Shown: in pieces, positions 26,729-34,899 of the stretch
How the letters are laid out: each line of letters opens with the position of its first letter
How positions within the stretch are numbered: the stretch's first letter is position 1
Origin: Schaalia sp. HMT-172
GTDB lineage: Bacteria; Actinomycetota; Actinomycetes; Actinomycetales; Actinomycetaceae
DNA: 64,000 bases
Assembly (NCBI RefSeq): GCF_030644365.1
Contig: NZ_CP130058.1
Coordinates: forward strand, 1,550,001-1,614,000
Direction of reading: 5' to 3'
Position numbers and translations under genes: made by a program
The notes under the pieces: generated by a model
Told to the model about the DNA's origin: nothing
The model's input: the letters and a program-made list of their open reading frames with translations, nothing else
Database searches by the model: none

Positions 26729-27199
26729 TCAGTTTCTATTGTCCGTCAGATAGCGCGCGAGCGCCGGTGGGACATACCGGGAAATGTCTTTTTTGAGGCT
26801 CAGAAGTTCACGCACCGCACTGGAGGAGACATGTCCGAGGCCGGGGCGGGCGGGAATCCACCACGTGTCCACCCCTCCGACCTCCAGGTTGAGGGCAGCC
26901 TGGGGGCCCTCGAAGTCCGCGTCCTGCGCGCCGCGCACCCCCTTGACAATGAGGTGTGCGCCCAGGCGGCGGGCCTCGTCCATGGTGGCGCCCGACAGCG
27001 CGACCACCTCCACGCGCTCCAGGTGCGCGGTCGCCTCCTCGATGAGCGCCACACGCCTCGCCGGCTCGATGAGCCCGCGCTTGGCGGGGTTGATGCCCAC
27101 CCCGATGATGAGGAGGTCAGCGACCTCGGCGGCGCGTTGGGCGACGTCGAGGTGCCCGTTCGTGAAGGGGTCGAAGGACCCGGGGAACAGCGCAATCAT
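26729..27199 (-). CDS. coaD: Phosphopantetheine adenylyltransferase
   Basis: 156 aa. LFPGSFDPFTNGHLDVA (4-20) is the nucleotidyltransferase motif with His18. VKGVRGAQDADFE and the C-terminal VSSSAVREL segment are typical of CoaD. It makes dephospho-CoA from phosphopantetheine and ATP, the penultimate step of CoA synthesis. It overlaps rsmD by 4 bases, the common rsmD-coaD pairing. Confidence 0.97.
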   Translation of the reverse strand: MIALFPGSFDPFTNGHLDVAQRAAEVADLLIIGVGINPAKRGLIEPARRVALIEEATAHLERVEVVALSGATMDEARRLGAHLIVKGVRGAQDADFEGPQAALNLEVGGVDTWWIPARPGLGHVSSSAVRELLSLKKDISRYVPPALARYLTDNRN

Positions 27200-27837
27200 T
27201 GGGCCATCTCCTCACGCACTGGCAAGGCTGCCGCGCGCTCGGCGGCGTCGCTGTCATCGCCGTTCTCCTCGTTCTTGGGCAGGGGTGGGCCGGCGAAGTA
27301 GGCGACCGTCTCCCCCCACGCGCGCGTGTCTTCGAGGACCAGGAAGGGCGGCCAGGTGGGGGCCGGTGCGCGGGTGGAGCGCTCGACGACGATCAGCGAG
27401 TCCGGACCGACCCACGGCGCGAGGGCGGACAGCACCGCCGTCATGTCCTCCTCGGCGATGTCGTAGGGAGGGTCGATGAAGACCAGGTCTACCTCCCCCG
27501 TGAGGGCCTCACCGCTGCGGGCACCCAGGTAGGCGCGCACGTCCGCCGTCACGACGCGGGCGGACAGACTCGTCGCGCGGACGTTAGCGGTAGCGACGCG
27601 CGCGGCCGCGGAGGCCTTCTCGACGAGGGTCGCTCGCGCGGCACCCCTGGACAGGGCTTCGAGGCCGAGGGCCCCCGTGCCGGCGAAAAGGTCGAGGACG
27701 GTGGCCCCCTCCAGGACGTTCATGTGATCCAGGCGGGAGAAGAGCGCCTCGCGGACTCGCTCGGAGGTGGGGCGCGTGCCGGACTTGGGCACGGCGAGTG
27801 TCCTGCCCTTGGCGCTGCCTGCGACGATTCTGGTCAT
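27196..27837 (-). CDS. rsmD: 16S rRNA (guanine(966)-N2)-methyltransferase
   Basis: 213 aa. RIVAGSAKGRTLAVP at the start, the SAM-binding VLDLFAGTGALGLEAL and the catalytic DPPYD in LVFIDPPYDIAEED are the RsmD signature. It methylates G966 of 16S rRNA late in 30S assembly. It starts 21 bases after recG and overlaps coaD. The C-terminal 35 residues (PVREEMAQ end) go beyond the usual core. Confidence 0.95.
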   Translation of the reverse strand: MTRIVAGSAKGRTLAVPKSGTRPTSERVREALFSRLDHMNVLEGATVLDLFAGTGALGLEALSRGAARATLVEKASAAARVATANVRATSLSARVVTADVRAYLGARSGEALTGEVDLVFIDPPYDIAEEDMTAVLSALAPWVGPDSLIVVERSTRAPAPTWPPFLVLEDTRAWGETVAYFAGPPLPKNEENGDDSDAAERAAALPVREEMAQ

Positions 27838-27858
27838 GCCCCTACCCTACCGGGAGCG

Positions 27859-29997
27859 CTAGGAGCGCTGCATCCATTCGAGTTGCCTATCCGAGGCGGC
27901 CCGCAGGGCGCGGGCGAGGTCGGGGTAGGCCGACAGGGTCGGATCCTGGGCGAGCAGGGCCTCCGCCTCGCTCTTACAGGCCCGGATCAGGGCCTCATCG
28001 CGGCGCACCGACAGGAAACGCAGGTGCGTGGCGGTGCCGGACTGACCGGCCCCCAGCACGTCGCCCTCCTTGCGCAGGCGCAGGTCGGCTTCGGCGAGCT
28101 CGAATCCGTCCGCCGTCGTCGCGAAAGCCTGGAGCCTGGCCATGCCCGAGTCCGTCAGCTCGTGGCGATGCATGGCGATGCACAGGGAAGGCCGGTCGGA
28201 GCGCCCGACACGCCCGCGCAGCTGGTGAAGCTGGGCGAGCCCGAATTGTTGAGCGTCGAGGATCACCATGAGGGTCGCCTCGGGCACGTCGACGCCGACC
28301 TCGATGACGGTCGTGGCGACCAGCAGCGGGGCCCGTCCGGCGGAAAAGTCCTCCATGATCTGGGCTTTGAGCGCCGTCTGGGTACGGCCCGTCAGCTCGT
28401 GGATGGCGAGGCCCGCGAGCGCGGGGTGGGAACGCAGGTAGGCGGCGACTTCTTCGACGGAGGCGAGGGGGCGCGTGTCCTCTTCCTCGGCGTCGGCGAC
28501 GGTGTCGGAGGCGTCGATGCGCGGGCAGACGACGTAGACGCGGTGCCCCGCGGCGATCTCTTCGGCGGCGCGCGTCCAGGTGCGTTCAACCCAGGCGGTG
28601 TTGGCCGCGTCGGCGAGGAAGGTGGCCACGGGCGCGCGTCCCTTGGGCATGCCGGTCATGCGGGTCTCGTCGAGGTCGCCGAAGACCGTCATCGCGATCG
28701 TGCGCGGGATGGGGGTTGCCGTCATGACGAGCTCGTGGACGCCCCGCCCGTCCTGGCGGGCATCGCGCAGGGCGGCGCGTTGTTCGACGCCGAAGCGGTG
28801 CTGCTCGTCGACGATGACCAGCGCGAGGTCTGCGAAACGCACGCTGTCTTGGAACAGGGCGTGCGTGCCCACGACGATGAGGGGCGTGTTGGAGGTCATC
28901 GCCGCGGCGATTTCGCGGCGCACCGTCGGCGTCGTCGAGCCCGTCAGCAGTCGCACGTCGGGGGTGTCGTCCCCCAGGGGGACGAGGAGGTTTCGCAGAG
29001 ATGCGGCGTGCTGCTCGGCCAGGACTTCCGTGGGAGCGACCAGGGCTCCCTGATGCCCGGCGGCGATAACCTGGAGCAGCGCGAGGAGCGCGACGACGGT
29101 TTTGCCCGAACCAACGTCCCCCTGCAGGAGCCGCTGCATCGGTACTTGTCCCGCCAGGTCGGCGCCGATCTGGGCCACCGCCTCGCTCTGGGAGTGGGTG
29201 AGTTCGAAGGGCAGGGTGCGTCGGAAGCGCTCAAGCAGTGGGGCTTCGCGCGGCGAGGCCAGGGCGGGGGTCGAGCGCGCTCCCCGGCGCCTGGCGGCCA
29301 GGCCTACCTGGAGGACGAAGGCCTCCGTGAAGGCCAGTGCCCGGCGCGCCCGCTGGTAGTCCTCGTCCGTTTCCGGCTGGTGCAGGCGGCGCAGCGACTG
29401 GGCGTAGGAGTCGATGCGCTGGCGCCCTCGCACGTCGGCGGGCACAACGTCGGGAACGTCCGCCTCGTCCAGGTGTTCGAGGACCATACCGACGGCGCGG
29501 GCGATGGCCCACGAGGTCAGCTTGCCCGTCGCCGGGTAGATCGGGATGGGGCGGGTCGCGATGCGGACAATGTCCTCCCCGTCGACGCCTTCGAAGGAGG
29601 GGTGGGTGAGCTGGAGTTTGCCGCGGTAGGCACCGACCTTGCCGGCGAAGAGGAAGGAGGCTCCCGGGGTGAGGAGGCGTTCGATGGGGGCGAGCTTGAA
29701 CTGGCTTTTCGCGAAGAAGGTTGCGGACAGGAACTGGACGCCGTCGGTGAGGCTCACCTCCAGGCGCACGCCCGATCCGGAGCGGTTGGCCACCAGGTGG
29801 GTGCCCGCGACCTCGGCCAGGATCGTGACATCTTCTCCCTCGCGCAGCGACGACAGCGGGGTGAGCCTGCCCCAGTGGTAGTAGCGGCGCGGGGCGACGA
29901 GCAGCAGGTCGCCGACCGTGAAGATACTCGCACCCTCGAGTGCCTTAGCGGTTCTCTTCGGCAGGCGCAAGGACAGCGGGATGTCGAGCGCGCTCAC
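27859..29997 (-). CDS. recG: ATP-dependent DNA helicase RecG
   Basis: 712 aa. An OB-fold wedge domain in the first 200 residues is followed by helicase motifs: LLQGDVGSGKTVVA (Walker A), LVIVDEQHRFGVEQR (the DEQH box of RecG) and the HQLRGRVGRSDRPSLC motif near the C-terminus. RecG reverses stalled forks and processes recombination intermediates. The GTG start overlaps the DAK2 gene stop (GTGA) and gives VSALDIPLS, the family N-terminus; longer starts would read into the upstream gene. Confidence 0.96.
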   Translation of the reverse strand: MSALDIPLSLRLPKRTAKALEGASIFTVGDLLLVAPRRYYHWGRLTPLSSLREGEDVTILAEVAGTHLVANRSGSGVRLEVSLTDGVQFLSATFFAKSQFKLAPIERLLTPGASFLFAGKVGAYRGKLQLTHPSFEGVDGEDIVRIATRPIPIYPATGKLTSWAIARAVGMVLEHLDEADVPDVVPADVRGRQRIDSYAQSLRRLHQPETDEDYQRARRALAFTEAFVLQVGLAARRRGARSTPALASPREAPLLERFRRTLPFELTHSQSEAVAQIGADLAGQVPMQRLLQGDVGSGKTVVALLALLQVIAAGHQGALVAPTEVLAEQHAASLRNLLVPLGDDTPDVRLLTGSTTPTVRREIAAAMTSNTPLIVVGTHALFQDSVRFADLALVIVDEQHRFGVEQRAALRDARQDGRGVHELVMTATPIPRTIAMTVFGDLDETRMTGMPKGRAPVATFLADAANTAWVERTWTRAAEEIAAGHRVYVVCPRIDASDTVADAEEEDTRPLASVEEVAAYLRSHPALAGLAIHELTGRTQTALKAQIMEDFSAGRAPLLVATTVIEVGVDVPEATLMVILDAQQFGLAQLHQLRGRVGRSDRPSLCIAMHRHELTDSGMARLQAFATTADGFELAEADLRLRKEGDVLGAGQSGTATHLRFLSVRRDEALIRACKSEAEALLAQDPTLSAYPDLARALRAASDRQLEWMQRS

Positions 29998-31607
29998 GAG
30001 GTGCACCCCGCAACGAGGCTCGGGCCCACCTGTCCGCCGTCCCACGTTTCCAAGTCGATGGAGGAGGAGGCGTCGCGCGTGGACAGGAGCTGGCGCACCG
30101 TCGCCACCGTGTACGGGCCGTCGTCCTCGCGGGAGATCAGGAGTCGCCACGCGCGCGCTCCCCCGCGAGCGGCCTCGGCCAGGGCCTCGGCGATGCCCTC
30201 AGGGTCTCCGTCACGAGGCAGGGGCGCGCTCGCGCTAGACATCAGGGCGTCGTGCGCCCCATCCCGGAGCATGCGAGCCAGCGTCGGCGCGGCCTCGATC
30301 CCGCCCGGCTGCGGCACGAACAGCGGGGCGCAGGCGCGTGCGACGGCGAGAACGTCCAGGTCGTCGCGGCTATCGGCACGCAGGATCGCGGGAACGCCCG
30401 GGGCGGGCGCTGGCAGTACCGAGGCGACCGTGCCCACCAGGGCGGCGCTGGCCTCGTCGCAGGGGGCGACGAGCGTGACACCCGTGCGTGAGCCCGCCGC
30501 CGACACGATCCCGGCGGCGTCCATCGCGCTGGGGTCGAGGAAGACCACCGCCCCGGCGCGCGCCAAGTCCTCCACGAGGCCCGGGGCCCGCGTGCAGGCG
30601 ATGACCCGCGCCCGCTCGACCCGTCGCATCGGTCGACGTTGCAGCAGGCGCACTCCTCGATGGGTGAGCCCCTCGTCGGCGAGCTCGTCGATGCCGATCT
30701 GCGCATCCGGGCGCGCATCGCTGACCTGGAAGCGCACGACCTGACCCGAGGTGGGGTGCGCGGCCAGCGGCGCGGAGGTGTCCACGTGCAGTCGCCACTC
30801 CCCCATGCCAAACAGGTCCACGCGCCCAACGTAGGACAGGCGCGCACCCAGCCCTGTGAGTCGGGCTAGGAGGACGCGCAGGTCCTCCTCGACGCCCTCG
30901 ACGATGATGTCAACCGTGAAGTCGCGGCCCGGCGGCGGCGAAGCGGGTTCGGGCGCCCGCGAATGACGGCGCGTCAGGTCGGCGAGCATCGCCGTGAAGG
31001 ACTGGAGGATGCCGGCGTCATCCCGCATGGTGGCGTCAATGCATGCCAGAACCAGCGCGATGAAGGCGCCACCCGGGTCGATCCTGCCCGTCGCCTCGTT
31101 TGTCGCGTCCACCAGGCCGATCTGCGCCTGGGAGGAGAAGCGGGAAAAGACGTCCTCCGCCTCGGGCAGCGTGGGCCCCAGCTCCGCAACCTCGCGCACG
31201 GCACCCCCCAGCATCTCCGCCAGCGCATCCGACCAATCAATAAAGGAGGAGGACGGCGCAAGGGAGGAGGCGAGCATCCGACGCAGGACCAGGGGCGTCA
31301 CCTGCGCCGCGTCCCCCAGGGCCCCCGCCCACGCCTCGAACAGGGCGGCCAGGGCAACGCCGCTGTGCCCCACGCCCCTGCGGATCAGGGTCTCCACAGC
31401 CGCTTCGAGCGCGACGCGCAGATGCGCGCGCGGCTCCAGGGAATCCATCGCGGCCGCCAGGGCAGCCATCGTGGCTGCCGCGTTCGTGCCCGTGTCGCAG
31501 TCCGCTCCGTCCCAGCCGTCCAGGTCGTCAAGGAAGGGCGCGAGCCTGGCCGCCTCCTCGGCCCCCGCTCGGCACGCCGCGATAATCACCGATGCATTCA
31601 GTTCCAT
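29994..31607 (-). CDS. DAK2/FakA-like domain protein
   Basis: 537 aa. The N-terminal 200 residues form a DhaL/DAK2 domain. DCDTGTNAAATM matches the Mg-ATP motif DGDTGTNM with Gly changed to Cys, and the conserved Asp residues remain. GHSGVALAALFEAWA stands for the second conserved segment. The C-terminal half resembles the YloV/FakA middle and end regions but is divergent. Family members phosphorylate fatty acids with a DegV-type partner, and no DegV gene is in the window. The ATG has AAGGGGAG upstream. Its place next to recG and rpmB is conserved across actinobacteria. Substrate is unproven. Confidence 0.82.
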   Translation of the reverse strand: MELNASVIIAACRAGAEEAARLAPFLDDLDGWDGADCDTGTNAAATMAALAAAMDSLEPRAHLRVALEAAVETLIRRGVGHSGVALAALFEAWAGALGDAAQVTPLVLRRMLASSLAPSSSFIDWSDALAEMLGGAVREVAELGPTLPEAEDVFSRFSSQAQIGLVDATNEATGRIDPGGAFIALVLACIDATMRDDAGILQSFTAMLADLTRRHSRAPEPASPPPGRDFTVDIIVEGVEEDLRVLLARLTGLGARLSYVGRVDLFGMGEWRLHVDTSAPLAAHPTSGQVVRFQVSDARPDAQIGIDELADEGLTHRGVRLLQRRPMRRVERARVIACTRAPGLVEDLARAGAVVFLDPSAMDAAGIVSAAGSRTGVTLVAPCDEASAALVGTVASVLPAPAPGVPAILRADSRDDLDVLAVARACAPLFVPQPGGIEAAPTLARMLRDGAHDALMSSASAPLPRDGDPEGIAEALAEAARGGARAWRLLISREDDGPYTVATVRQLLSTRDASSSIDLETWDGGQVGPSLVAGCTS

Positions 31608-31686
31608 GACTCCCCTTTCCGGCACCCTCAATTGTCCCCACGGCGCCCGCTGTGTGCGACCTGACACGACCGATATGCCGTGCGAC

Positions 31687-31716
31687 TTGTTGAAAGTGCG
31701 CATCATCCGCTATTCT
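31687..31716 (+). promoter_or_regulatory. Probable rpmB promoter
   Basis: TTGTTG (31687-31692) and TATTCT (31711-31716) are 18 bases apart. The transcript would carry a leader of about 90 bases before rpmB. Confidence 0.6.
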
Positions 31717-31726
31717 GTCATGGTTG

Positions 31727-31770
31727 CCTTCGGTTCAAGCACCGAAGGATGCGTTTCCCGCGACCGCGGG
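31727..31770 (+). promoter_or_regulatory. Two hairpins in the rpmB leader
   Basis: CCTTCGGT and ACCGAAGG form a perfect 8-bp stem with a 6-base loop (31727-31748). CCCGCG and CGCGGG form a second stem (31757-31770). The pair lies in the short L28 leader and could be a ribosomal-protein feedback site. It matches no leader I can name. Confidence 0.5.
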
Positions 31771-31811
31771 GAGCCAAAGACTGAACTGGAAGACATACCG
31801 AGGAGAACATC

Positions 31812-32003
31812 GTGGCTGCCGTTTGTGACGTGTGCGGTAAGGGACCCGGCTTCGGCAAGAGCGTGTCGCACTCGCACGTTCGCACCAACCGCCGGTGGAA
31901 TCCGAACATCCAGCGCGTTCGCGCCCTGGTCAATGGGACGCCCAAGCGCCTGAACGTGTGCACCAAGTGCCTGAAGTCCGACAAGGTCGCCCGCGCGATC
32001 TGA
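31812..32003 (+). CDS. rpmB: 50S ribosomal protein L28
   Basis: 63 aa. It starts [14 protein letters not shown] and continues [16 protein letters not shown], characteristic of L28. The two Cys pairs (CDVC and CTKC) make it the zinc-binding form. It uses a GTG start with AGGAGA just upstream and is followed by a strong terminator, so it is a single-gene unit divergent from the DAK2 operon. Confidence 0.97.
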   Translation: MAAVCDVCGKGPGFGKSVSHSHVRTNRRWNPNIQRVRALVNGTPKRLNVCTKCLKSDKVARAI

Positions 32004-32023
32004 ATCGAGACAATACACCACAG

Positions 32024-32062
32024 CTGGTGGGGTGAGGCGTTGCGCCTACCCCACCAGTTTTT
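32024..32062 (+). terminator. rpmB terminator
   Basis: CTGGTGGGGTGAGGCG pairs with CGCCTACCCCACCAG (one base bulged) and is followed by TTTTT. It is 21 bases after the stop codon. Confidence 0.93.
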
Positions 32063-32108
32063 GTATGTACGGGCAGCCCCGCTCCCGCGCCGCGAAACTG
32101 GGATTGAA

Positions 32109-33405
32109 GGACAAAACGTGTTGGTTATGTAGCGGCTTTTCGGTGTGCTGGCGCGGGAAAGTCAGTGTTCAAGGGAATTGTTTCATCGGGGGTCATGAAT
32201 ACCCCCACGCGCCCGATGCGCGGGCGGACGCGCAGCCAGGTGTGGACATTGAGCGTCAGGGGGCAGTTCGCCAGCGCCGACGGCGCCCGCCATGCCATGC
32301 CTCCGGTACGCCACCGACTGCTCCATCGGCGGCGCCACCGACTGCGCCACCACCTGTGCCGTCGGCGGCAGCGCATGACTCCCATTGGACGGGCTATCGA
32401 AGAATGTCGCATGCAATTCCCCCGACCCTGTGTCGCGCCACGCATTCGCATCGTTGGAATTGCAACGTTTGTAGACACTGTTGAACATTCACCCAATCGA
32501 ATTGCATGCGCAACTGCTCCGAGCGAGCGCCAGCAACGCGCACACGGGCCCGACGCCTCGCACGCGGGCCCTCTGATCCGCGCCTGGGCCCGCTCATGCG
32601 AGCATGGGGCCACTAATGCGCACGTTAACCCGCTAATGTGAGCGTGGGCAGCGCCGCCCAGACACGGAATAGCGGGTTTACGTGCGATATAGCCGGTTAG
32701 CACTCGCAATAGCGGGTTCGCGTGCGAACAACACACCATGTCCGAGACAGTTTTGCCCACAACGCAGACCACCTCGCCCACGACACCCCATTGTCGGCGT
32801 TTGTCGCCGAGGTGGTCTGCACTTCGGGCGCCACACCACCCCGAACCGCGACCTCACCACCCCGAACCACGACCTCACCGCCAGCAAACGGGGGGAATTG
32901 CACCATTAGAGGCGCGACACGCCGACGACACGCCGAAGGGAGGCTCCTCATGCTGCAAAACCCCCACCATGACCCCCGGCGTCACGCTCCCTCACTGGCG
33001 CCATGCTCCCTCACCAGTGCAGGGCAGCCCGGCGGAGCACCGATAAACGCCGGGAGGGCGTCGCCAACGGGGCCTTGCTGCACAGGCGCGGGTAGGACAG
33101 GCGCAGATAAACGCCAGAAAGGCATCGCCGACAGAACCGGCGCAGGGGAACGATCGACCAGCTCCGCGACGACGCTTGTTGCCGATGAGGCGAAACACCC
33201 CATCGGTGATCATTCAACCCGTTCTGATCGGGCGCAATGCTTCCTCGCGGGTCGAATGCCCCCGACCAGCTACAGTCCTCCCGATCAGGTTGAATCCACC
33301 CGATAGGGTTGATCCAGTCTGAGGAGCTGCGGCGCGAGCAGGCTAGCCCGAGGCCCCCTCCCACGACGACGCCTGGGACTAACTCCCAACCAACACGTTC
33401 TGTCC
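32109..33405 (+). repeat. Dispersed non-coding repeat element, copy 2
   Basis: 1297 bases bounded by GGACAAAACGTGTTGGTT (32109-32126) and its inverse AACCAACACGTTCTGTCC (33388-33405), an 18-bp terminal inverted repeat with one mismatch. The inside matches copy 1 at 998-2084 in reverse orientation, with extra blocks here at about 32170-32340 and 32735-32830. It contains ATAGCGGGTTTACGTGCGAT-type units in tandem (32665-32735). No target duplication is evident at the ends. The region has no supportable gene. A frame with NGGNCTIRGATRRRHA is shared with copy 1, but the DNA itself is conserved there, so this does not prove coding. Confidence 0.78.
32763..32819. repeat. 13-bp perfect inverted repeat nested in repeat copy 2
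   Basis: GCAGACCACCTCG (32763-32775) and CGAGGTGGTCTGC (32807-32819) flank 31 bases. Copy 1 lacks this block, so it may be a small insertion inside copy 2. Confidence 0.65.
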
Positions 33406-33427
33406 TACAGCCCGGCAATCACTCCGG

Positions 33428-34654
33428 TCAGCACCCGGGAACACTTGTGCTTTCGATGCTCACGTCGAATGTCGGTTTGCCGTCGGCGTCAAGGATGAGC
33501 GACGCCGACTCATCGAGCCTCAGCGACGCGACCGCGACTGACGGTACTGACCGGAGCACACTGCCCGACGTATTAGGACGAATCAAAAACGAGAGGTCCG
33601 ACTTGAACTTGTTTGGTTCATAGTCCACGCTCTCGACACTGACAGGCTCGCTCTGAACTTCCAGGACCGCCAGATTGCGGCTCTGCAGTGGAACCGGACA
33701 GCCACGATCAAGATTCCCTGCGGGAGTCACGCACGCGTGAGTCTTCTCCTTGATCGCTGCGAGTGCCGCCTCACGAACGTCCGGGGTGTACTCGGTGTTC
33801 ACCTCGACATCCATCACATCAGAGTCTGCTGAACGCCCGTCGTTTCCCTTCGCAACAACCGCGACCGAATCAGCCGTGACGTACTTGCTGGACAATTCCG
33901 GTTCCAGATTGTAGGTACCGGGGTAGAACGCCAGGAGGGCCCACCGCCCAGTGTTATCGGTCGTCAGCGGAGCAGTAGCTTGCACATTGTCGATGGTCAT
34001 GCCCTCCACGTTGCGTCCCGTCACGTAGATTCGAGTGATGAGGGGATCGAGAATCTCCCAGTTGTCGAAGAATCCTAGCGTCGACTCCCTCTTCATGACC
34101 CGGAAGGTCTGCGAAAAGCTCTCTCCCCTGACGCTCATCGTAGCCCTGACCTGATGCAGAGAGGACGAGGAGTCCTCATCTGTGTCAACGATTTCCTCGA
34201 CAGTCAAACGGTTGGGCGTGGCCCCGAGAGCCTCATCCGTCAAGAACACGCGTTGCTCACTGGGAATGCCCGGATCGACCATCCGCGAGGCGGCACTGGC
34301 CTGCCCACTGGACAGCAGACCGAGATAGCGCCGAACCTGAGCCTCGGGAGTGCGCATTGCTCGGGCAACAACGAGGCCTGCCACGCCCACGCCGATCAGC
34401 GCGATCACGACGGTGAAGGCGATGATCATACCGTACGGACGACGCTTGCGGACCGCAGCTGTCGGATAAGCGCCGGGTTCTGGCCCGCCGACTTGTCCGG
34501 TGGACACGCGCACGAGGGTTCCGTCCTCTAACAAGCGAACTTGCGCCCTCTGCGCGCCGGTAACGCCATCGTACGACGACGCGCCGGCACTCGACATGTC
34601 CGCTCCGAACCGCGCGAGCGGATCTCCGTTGTGGGGGTATCGACTCGTACCCAT
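33428..34654 (-). CDS. Membrane-anchored paralog family, detached member 1
   Basis: 408 aa of unknown function. A cytoplasmic part (1-73) ends in KRRPYG, one membrane helix follows (about 76-98), and the rest should lie outside. RTPEAQVRRYLGLLSSGQAS and MVDPGIPSEQRVFLTD are the family's first extracytoplasmic block, AFYPGTYNLEPE the middle block, ACVTPAGNLDRGCP the Cys pair and DADGKPTFDV the end motif. It is the most divergent tail-end member besides that at 46647, and lacks the Pro-rich tail. It is separated from the other six by putA and a TetR gene and lies 23 bases from repeat copy 2. The ATG has AGGAG upstream. Distant likeness to TcaA/YvbJ-type proteins is possible but unproven. Confidence 0.85.
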   Translation of the reverse strand: MGTSRYPHNGDPLARFGADMSSAGASSYDGVTGAQRAQVRLLEDGTLVRVSTGQVGGPEPGAYPTAAVRKRRPYGMIIAFTVVIALIGVGVAGLVVARAMRTPEAQVRRYLGLLSSGQASAASRMVDPGIPSEQRVFLTDEALGATPNRLTVEEIVDTDEDSSSSLHQVRATMSVRGESFSQTFRVMKRESTLGFFDNWEILDPLITRIYVTGRNVEGMTIDNVQATAPLTTDNTGRWALLAFYPGTYNLEPELSSKYVTADSVAVVAKGNDGRSADSDVMDVEVNTEYTPDVREAALAAIKEKTHACVTPAGNLDRGCPVPLQSRNLAVLEVQSEPVSVESVDYEPNKFKSDLSFLIRPNTSGSVLRSVPSVAVASLRLDESASLILDADGKPTFDVSIESTSVPGC

Positions 34655-34693
34655 GTGTCACTCCTGACCTCTTGAGCGGCGGTGCGCCGTGTC

Positions 34694-34728
34694 GTAACCA
34701 ACGAGTACTTCCTCGCTACATGGTTACC
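34694..34728 (-). promoter_or_regulatory. Conserved leader inverted repeat (copy A)
   Basis: GTAACCA and TGGTTAC flank about 20 bases containing CGAGGAAGT. A closely similar block precedes the family gene at 45230 (46511-46547). It starts about ten bases after the expected transcription start, so it is either an operator or an mRNA hairpin. Confidence 0.6.
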
Positions 34729-34740
34729 CAGACAGGGCTA

Positions 34741-34769
34741 ACGTTAAGCACCGGGACCACGAAAGTCAA
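34741..34769 (-). promoter_or_regulatory. Promoter of the detached family gene
   Basis: TTGACT (34769-34764) and TAACGT (34746-34741) with 17 bases between them on the minus strand. Confidence 0.65.
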
Positions 34770-34840
34770 AACACCAGGTGGCGGAACGGGAATCACCGCT
34801 GATCCACCCCACGACCGCGCGAACAGGCCGCGAATGACAC

Positions 34841-34888
34841 CTCGCTGCCCGCCGGGACCTCGTGAACACGGGTCGAGCGGGCAGCGAG
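34841..34888 (-). terminator. putA terminator
   Basis: CTCGCTGCCCGC and GCGGGCAGCGAG form a perfect 12-bp stem just after the putA stop codon. The loop is long (24 bases) and the T-run weak. Confidence 0.7.
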
Positions 34889-34899
34889 GGATACGAGCG

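Noticed and set aside
27199-30744. Open frame of 1181 codons antisense to recG and rsmD
   Set aside because: A codon-bias shadow of well-identified genes on the minus strand.
32722-33306. Frame of 194 codons in repeat copy 2 with NGGNCTIRGATRRRHA, also found in copy 1
   Set aside because: The matching DNA is conserved as well, the frame in copy 1 is shorter and differently bounded, and there is no start signal. Kept as part of the repeat, not as a gene.
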